The notes below the pieces were generated by a model, which was not told the DNA's origin, ran no database searches, and saw only the letters and a program-made list of their open reading frames with translations. A stretch of DNA of 11,765 nucleotides from Candidatus Kerfeldbacteria bacterium (GTDB taxonomy: Bacteria; Patescibacteriota; Patescibacteriia; UBA9570): assembly GCA_016207285.1 (NCBI GenBank), contig JACQPW010000089.1, positions 1-11,765 on the forward strand, in the 5' to 3' direction. A program made the position numbers and the translations under genes. How positions within the stretch are numbered: position 1 is the stretch's first letter; each line of letters opens with the position of its first letter. Shown one piece after another: positions 8,136 through 11,765 of the stretch.

Positions 8136-11100
8136 CTATTCAGTTTTGAAACTTTCCCAAGCAGAAGTCTGTGAACAACCAGCGCTGTTACAAGCTTTAG
8201 ATCGAACCTCATAATTCGTGTTGCGCTTCAGTTTCTGAATTGAACGAACTAAACGCGCTTTCTTTTTTGCATTGGTCAATTTGGTTGTATCCCACTTGGC
8301 TTTACTGGCTCCCACTTTACGTACCTGCACCACAAAGCGAGTAGATTTCGGTGAGATTTTTTTGGTGCGCAGTGCCAATTTAACATTGTGTTTGCCGGTC
8401 GATTTTACCGTCACGCTGGGCATTTTTGGTTTACGGGTACTGGAGACGCGAGCGTTGTACGTGGCACCGTATTGGGTGAAGTGATCAGTCGTGATGGTGA
8501 TCACATTGCTGTCTTTGTCGATCGAGACATTATCTGGTTGTTTCCAGGTACCACTGAGGTCGTCCCAATACTTTCCGACCAATGAATCTTCTTCAATCCC
8601 CCACTCAGTTAGTGCTTCGTCGGTGTAGGGAATCTCAATAGTAACGTTGCCACCGGGGAAGGTTTCAATTAAATTACCATCACTATCTAGCGCTTCCCAA
8701 TCGATTGGGATCGTTAACGGATGATCATCTGTGCGCACAATGTTTGTTTCCGGGGTACCGCGTACGGTCACATTCCCTTCAGTCGCTAAGGTTCCAGCGG
8801 GAATAGTGAGACGAGTGCCATCACCATACGTGATCACTTTGTTTTCAGTGACATCAAAGGTTTCGCTGACGGCTTCGTACACCTTCCAGGCACTCATCTT
8901 GGTGAGAGAAAAATCGTGGCTATTTTTGCCTTTGTCTGGCGTGAATTCGTACGGTTTTTCTGTGAAATACCAATTGTCGTCCGCTACACCATCACAGCCC
9001 GCTTCCCAGTCACCGTTCTCGGTGCTTAAGTTTAAGCGGAATTCTTCACCTGGATCTACTTCGGTCCACGATGATCCACCCTCACTCCACGCCCAGCACC
9101 AGGCTGAATCAAAGTCAGCTGACTGATCAATGGAACCGACCAATGTGGCATCCGCTTCAGTAAATTTAAAGTTCAAACCATCGAGTGGAGTATTTTTCGA
9201 AGTAAATTCTACGGCTTGCTCTGGGGGTGATATCTGACCAGCTTCTACGGCGTCTTCTCCGGCACCGACTCCACACCGGTAGGAATGGCCAGCCACGAGT
9301 GAAATGTCAGCTTGGCCATTACGAATCTCGCTGCCACTGTTAATCACCGTGTTGGTACTCACCGTATCAAGAGCGAAATCCACTTCTTCCCAGTTGCCGC
9401 ACCAGGCCCAACCATGTTGAATGGGATCACCATTGGAATCCTTCGCCGTAACGTGCAGTGAACCATCTTGTTCCAGCACGTTTAACACCATAGTTTCAGT
9501 TTCACCGGATTTCACATTAATGGATTCACTATTCATGCTCCACAGCGGAATATAGCGTTGATTTTCTGACCAAATGCCGCCGCTGTAGGATTTATCAGAG
9601 ACCACCGCGATCTCAACCGGGTTTTCGTCTAGACGTGTCCAGTGACCCATGTCATCGGCTTCGTTCCATAAATTGACATTAATACTTTGGTCAGCCTCAA
9701 TTTTCTTTCCCGTCGCGAAATTTTTGACAATCGCTTTAATCGTGGCGTCAAGTGGCAGCAGGGTAAACTCGAGCGTAGCTGTTTCACCCTCCGCTACAGT
9801 GACATCTTGTGGGGTGACCGCGCCCGTTTCCTCATCAGGAAACCAAGCTGAACACTGCCCATCAAATTCGCCGGTGTCTTCATCCACAATCACACCAAGC
9901 TCAATGGTGCCATTGTCTAGATCGGTTCCAAAATGGCTACTGTAATCAGCTGTGTTGCAATCAAACCAACCGTTTAGAGATTCTGCCACATTACCGTCAC
10001 TATCCAGAATAGTGGCCGCAATGGTGGCATTGGGTAATTGCATGGTAAAGCTCACCGCTGCAGACTCGTTGGCTGCAACTTGAACACGCTGATTTGGCTC
10101 AGCCGCTAAATAGGTATCATGCCACACACCGACATCGTACCAGGTATCACTTTGTACATAGACAGTGCCGGAACCAGTTGCATCAGTTTGATCACCAGAC
10201 CAATGCCCTTCTGTCCAGGCATTCACATTAACATCTTCCAAGGCCTCACCACTCGTCGAGACCACTGTGAATTGAATGGTGGAGGTAAGTTCTTCAACCG
10301 TAAAATCAAGCTCATTTTCCCCTGTGGCAATTGTGACGGTGTCGGTATAGCTATACCGAGCCCAATCATCATTTGTCCACGTATCGGGTGAAAACATCAG
10401 TGTATAGGTCCCCGGATTCAAATTCACGCTATAACTCCCATCACTGACTGATCCCCAATAATTCTCTTCTTCATTCGATAAATTGACTGACCCGCCAATA
10501 TCTTCTGAACCATCTGGTACGGACACGGAACCAGTGAGCATGGCTGTAGTGGGATCGACTTCAAAATTGACCGTTTCCGTTACGCCTTCTTCTTCAATCT
10601 GATACTGGTCATCACCTCCTTCATACCGCCAATCGACACTCACATCTTCGACGGCCGATAGATAGGAGCTGTAACTGCCCACAGGAACAGCCACGCTGTA
10701 GTCGCCAGCACTGTCTGTGGCATCACAATAACTACCGGTACCACTATAGAAACAAACATTCGCATCCGTCACCGCTGTTCCGGCTTGTACTGAAACGGTG
10801 GATGAATCTTCATCACTATAGGTTACTGAACCACTAAAAAAGGTGTTGGCCTCTTGAAAGGCGATGTTTTGCGTAACGGCTGATCCGCTATAAGCAAAGT
10901 CCACGGTCGTGGTGATGTAACCAGAACCATCTTGAGCATAGGCGGCTGCACTATAGGCACCGCTCGCCCACTGACCAGCGCCATCGTAATCCGCAAAAAT
11001 GGCATAATAGCCTTCACTATCGGTACTTGCTCCCTGACTGACAGACCAATCGCTGCTATACATCTCCACCCATATTTCGTCGACAATATCACCACCTGCG

Positions 11101-11654
11101 GTCACCACACCACTGATGAGGGGGGTACCTATATTGATGGCTTCATTCGACGGTGTGGTATACCAGTGCTCAGAGCTGTACGCATCACCTAATAGCGTTG
11201 CTTCATCGCTGGCGCCCGTAGACACATAGGCGCGTACGGCGGCGGCATTCGCGGGATTGGTGGCATTACTAATCGTTAGTGTATAACTACCAGCGGCTAA
11301 GGCAGTCGTGGTGACGAGGTTGATATTGCGGGTATCAATTGTAGCGCTCACACCACTGACACCACTGACACTAGCCCCGGATAGATCGACCTGACAAACT
11401 TCCCAATCTTCACCACACCCGGTGCTACTCATGATATCGATACTGATACTGTAGTCAGCTGGAATGGCTTCACTTAAGGCAAAGCCAACGGTATAGGTAA
11501 CACCAGTGGCGCTTAACGTAGTTGAACTGCTGGCCAACGAAGCCGACGTGATATAGGGGTCATCGACCACATCAGCCGACGTAGTTGGAATGAATACTAG
11601 TAACGCTACTGCCAAACCGAACAAGGCCGACAGAGAAATACGGTTAAGAGCCAT
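8136..11654 (-). CDS. Large acidic, Trp-rich exported surface protein: Ig-like N-domain, beta-sandwich repeats, ZU5-like module, basic Fn3
   Basis: This 1172-aa exported protein is the first gene of the operon; its function is unknown. A signal peptide spans 1-27 (cleavage after TSA). Residues 35-150 form an Ig-like domain of the kind that ends in a strand resembling 'LAAGSYTLTISNATNP'. About eight carboxypeptidase-regulatory-like sandwiches follow, near 178-267, 271-366, 371-453, 458-538, 543-632, 636-728, 732-833 and 836-918. A ZU5-like module is at 933-1066 and a basic Fn3 domain at 1078-1172 with Cys1155/Cys1160. The twelve cysteines fall in close module-wise pairs. There are 35 tryptophans (3%). 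The first 639 residues contain no lysine at all, while the last 104 residues hold about 28 Lys/Arg. There is no LPXTG, lipobox or C-terminal membrane helix. The ATG follows an AT-rich leader without a Shine-Dalgarno sequence. Adhesion, carbohydrate binding or envelope structure are possible roles; none is shown. Confidence 0.85.
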   Translation of the reverse strand: MALNRISLSALFGLAVALLVFIPTTSADVVDDPYITSASLASSSTTLSATGVTYTVGFALSEAIPADYSISIDIMSSTGCGEDWEVCQVDLSGASVSGVSGVSATIDTRNINLVTTTALAAGSYTLTISNATNPANAAAVRAYVSTGASDEATLLGDAYSSEHWYTTPSNEAINIGTPLISGVVTAGGDIVDEIWVEMYSSDWSVSQGASTDSEGYYAIFADYDGAGQWASGAYSAAAYAQDGSGYITTTVDFAYSGSAVTQNIAFQEANTFFSGSVTYSDEDSSTVSVQAGTAVTDANVCFYSGTGSYCDATDSAGDYSVAVPVGSYSSYLSAVEDVSVDWRYEGGDDQYQIEEEGVTETVNFEVDPTTAMLTGSVSVPDGSEDIGGSVNLSNEEENYWGSVSDGSYSVNLNPGTYTLMFSPDTWTNDDWARYSYTDTVTIATGENELDFTVEELTSTIQFTVVSTSGEALEDVNVNAWTEGHWSGDQTDATGSGTVYVQSDTWYDVGVWHDTYLAAEPNQRVQVAANESAAVSFTMQLPNATIAATILDSDGNVAESLNGWFDCNTADYSSHFGTDLDNGTIELGVIVDEDTGEFDGQCSAWFPDEETGAVTPQDVTVAEGETATLEFTLLPLDATIKAIVKNFATGKKIEADQSINVNLWNEADDMGHWTRLDENPVEIAVVSDKSYSGGIWSENQRYIPLWSMNSESINVKSGETETMVLNVLEQDGSLHVTAKDSNGDPIQHGWAWCGNWEEVDFALDTVSTNTVINSGSEIRNGQADISLVAGHSYRCGVGAGEDAVEAGQISPPEQAVEFTSKNTPLDGLNFKFTEADATLVGSIDQSADFDSAWCWAWSEGGSSWTEVDPGEEFRLNLSTENGDWEAGCDGVADDNWYFTEKPYEFTPDKGKNSHDFSLTKMSAWKVYEAVSETFDVTENKVITYGDGTRLTIPAGTLATEGNVTVRGTPETNIVRTDDHPLTIPIDWEALDSDGNLIETFPGGNVTIEIPYTDEALTEWGIEEDSLVGKYWDDLSGTWKQPDNVSIDKDSNVITITTDHFTQYGATYNARVSSTRKPKMPSVTVKSTGKHNVKLALRTKKISPKSTRFVVQVRKVGASKAKWDTTKLTNAKKKARLVRSIQKLKRNTNYEVRSKACNSAGCSQTSAWESFKTE

Positions 11655-11661
11655 AGAGCAT
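11644..11661 (-). other. Five-codon mini-ORF overlapping the first surface gene start
   Basis: An ATG at 11659-11661, seven bases upstream of the chosen ATG and in another frame, opens a mini-ORF reading Met-Leu-Tyr-Gly-Ser and then TAA at 11644-11646. It ends inside the first codons of the large gene. If used, it could couple or compete with initiation at the main start. It may equally be chance in a short leader. Confidence 0.2.
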
Positions 11662-11668
11662 TGTATTA

Positions 11669-11685
11669 ATTTTTATTATAAAAAT
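11669..11685. repeat. AT-only inverted repeat in the operon leader
   Basis: ATTTTTA (11669-11675) and TAAAAAT (11679-11685) form a perfect 7-base inverted repeat with a 3-base loop, in the predicted 5' leader of the first surface gene. With only A-T pairs the RNA hairpin would be weak, so it is not a terminator. It could be an operator half-site pair or simple AT-rich sequence. Confidence 0.35.
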
Positions 11686-11691
11686 AGCTAT

Positions 11692-11727
11692 AGTATAAGT
11701 ATAGAAGACTACTGTTAAGTTTGTAAA
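11692..11727 (-). promoter_or_regulatory. Predicted sigma70-type promoter of the surface-protein operon
   Basis: Read on the minus strand, TTTACA (11722-11727) is separated by 18 bases from TATACT (11698-11703). This is a good match to a vegetative -35/-10 pair. A second TATACT follows directly (11692-11697), so the -10 box is tandemly duplicated. The transcription start would fall near 11685-11692, leaving a leader of about 35 bases before the first gene. The -35 box begins 7 bases past the encoded CCA end of the tRNA. This is the only convincing promoter seen in the window. Confidence 0.6.
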
Positions 11728-11734
11728 GCGAAAA

Positions 11735-11765
11735 TGGTGGACATAGCTGGACTCGAACCAGCGAC
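11735..11765 (-). tRNA. tRNA gene, 3' part only (isotype not determinable)
   Basis: Read on the minus strand, the last 31 bases give the 3' end of a tRNA. There is a 5-bp T-stem GCTGG/CCAGC around the loop TTCGAGT (11746-11762), then the seven-base acceptor strand TATGTCC (11739-11745), discriminator A at 11738, and an encoded CCA (11735-11737). The 5' acceptor strand, D-arm and anticodon lie beyond the window edge, so the amino acid cannot be named. The T-loop and acceptor geometry are canonical, so it looks like a functional gene. It is codirectional with the downstream operon, and no separate terminator is seen after it beyond a run of four Ts. Confidence 0.9.

Larger units (their letters stand above)
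12..11654 (-). other. Predicted six-gene operon (three exported proteins, rlmH, CaCA exchanger, rumA-like)
   Basis: All six genes point the same way. The spacers, in transcription order, are 35, 5, 1, 3 and -11 bases, with no internal terminator hairpin. The single good promoter lies upstream of the first gene. The layout couples envelope or secreted proteins to two 23S rRNA methyltransferases and an ion exchanger. Cotranscription is inferred from spacing; an internal promoter inside the 3' part of the propeller gene that gives rlmH its own expression cannot be excluded. Confidence 0.65.

Noticed and set aside
8136..11654. Alternative genetic code (TGA read as Gly or Trp)
   Set aside because: The rumA-like gene ends at TGA in the expected place, tryptophans are TGG, and all long frames are open under the standard code.
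2711..11765. A genomic island inserted at the tRNA 3' end
   Set aside because: The tRNA end is a common integration site, but I see no integrase, transposase or second copy of the tRNA 3' sequence, and the block runs without a break into core genes such as rlmH.
1..11765. CRISPR array, toxin-antitoxin pair, defence system or retroelement
   Set aside because: No regularly spaced direct repeats, nuclease, reverse transcriptase or small toxin-like gene pair can be seen. The repetition is at the protein-domain level inside the surface genes.

Overview
The window is a densely packed, single-direction block of bacterial DNA. Every supported gene is on the minus strand, so transcription runs from high to low coordinates. 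The order of transcription is: the 3' end of a tRNA gene; a short promoter region; two large exported multi-domain surface proteins (1172 and 1027 aa); an exported beta-propeller protein (766 aa); rlmH; a cation/Ca2+ exchanger; and an RlmD/RumA-type rRNA uracil-5-methyltransferase. The gaps between the coding genes are 35, 5, 1 (or a 14-base overlap, depending on the rlmH start), 3 and -11 bases. No terminator-like hairpin lies between them. The simplest reading is one six-gene operon driven from the 80-base region beside the tRNA. No stretch of more than 300 bases lacks a gene.

Organism: the genetic code is standard, since rumA ends in TGA and Trp is TGG throughout. None of the six genes has a convincing Shine-Dalgarno sequence. 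Long exported proteins made of carboxypeptidase-regulatory-like beta-sandwiches, followed by a ZU5-like module and a C-terminal Fn3 domain with a Cys-Asn-x-x-Gly-Cys loop, resemble those of Candidate Phyla Radiation (Patescibacteria) genomes. That assignment is an inference from architecture and gene packing, not a proven one.

Surface half (2711-11654): the three exported proteins each have a predicted 27-residue Sec signal peptide. None has a lipobox, an LPXTG motif or a C-terminal membrane anchor. All three share a charge layout: a long acidic body that is poor in Lys/Arg, ending in a strongly basic C-terminal beta-domain of 90-105 residues. The two largest are paralogues with the same module order. 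The third is a double beta-propeller built from Asp-box blades. I infer a secreted or cell-surface set that is expressed together and perhaps retained by the basic domains.

Housekeeping half (12-2709): rlmH and the rumA-like gene encode two different 23S rRNA base methyltransferases, with a 10-helix exchanger between them. They sit at the 3' end of the same transcription unit. Each carries a departure from its family consensus: an altered RlmH C-terminal tail, a Phe at a cation-site position of the exchanger, and loss of two of the four Fe-S cysteine positions in the RumA-like enzyme.
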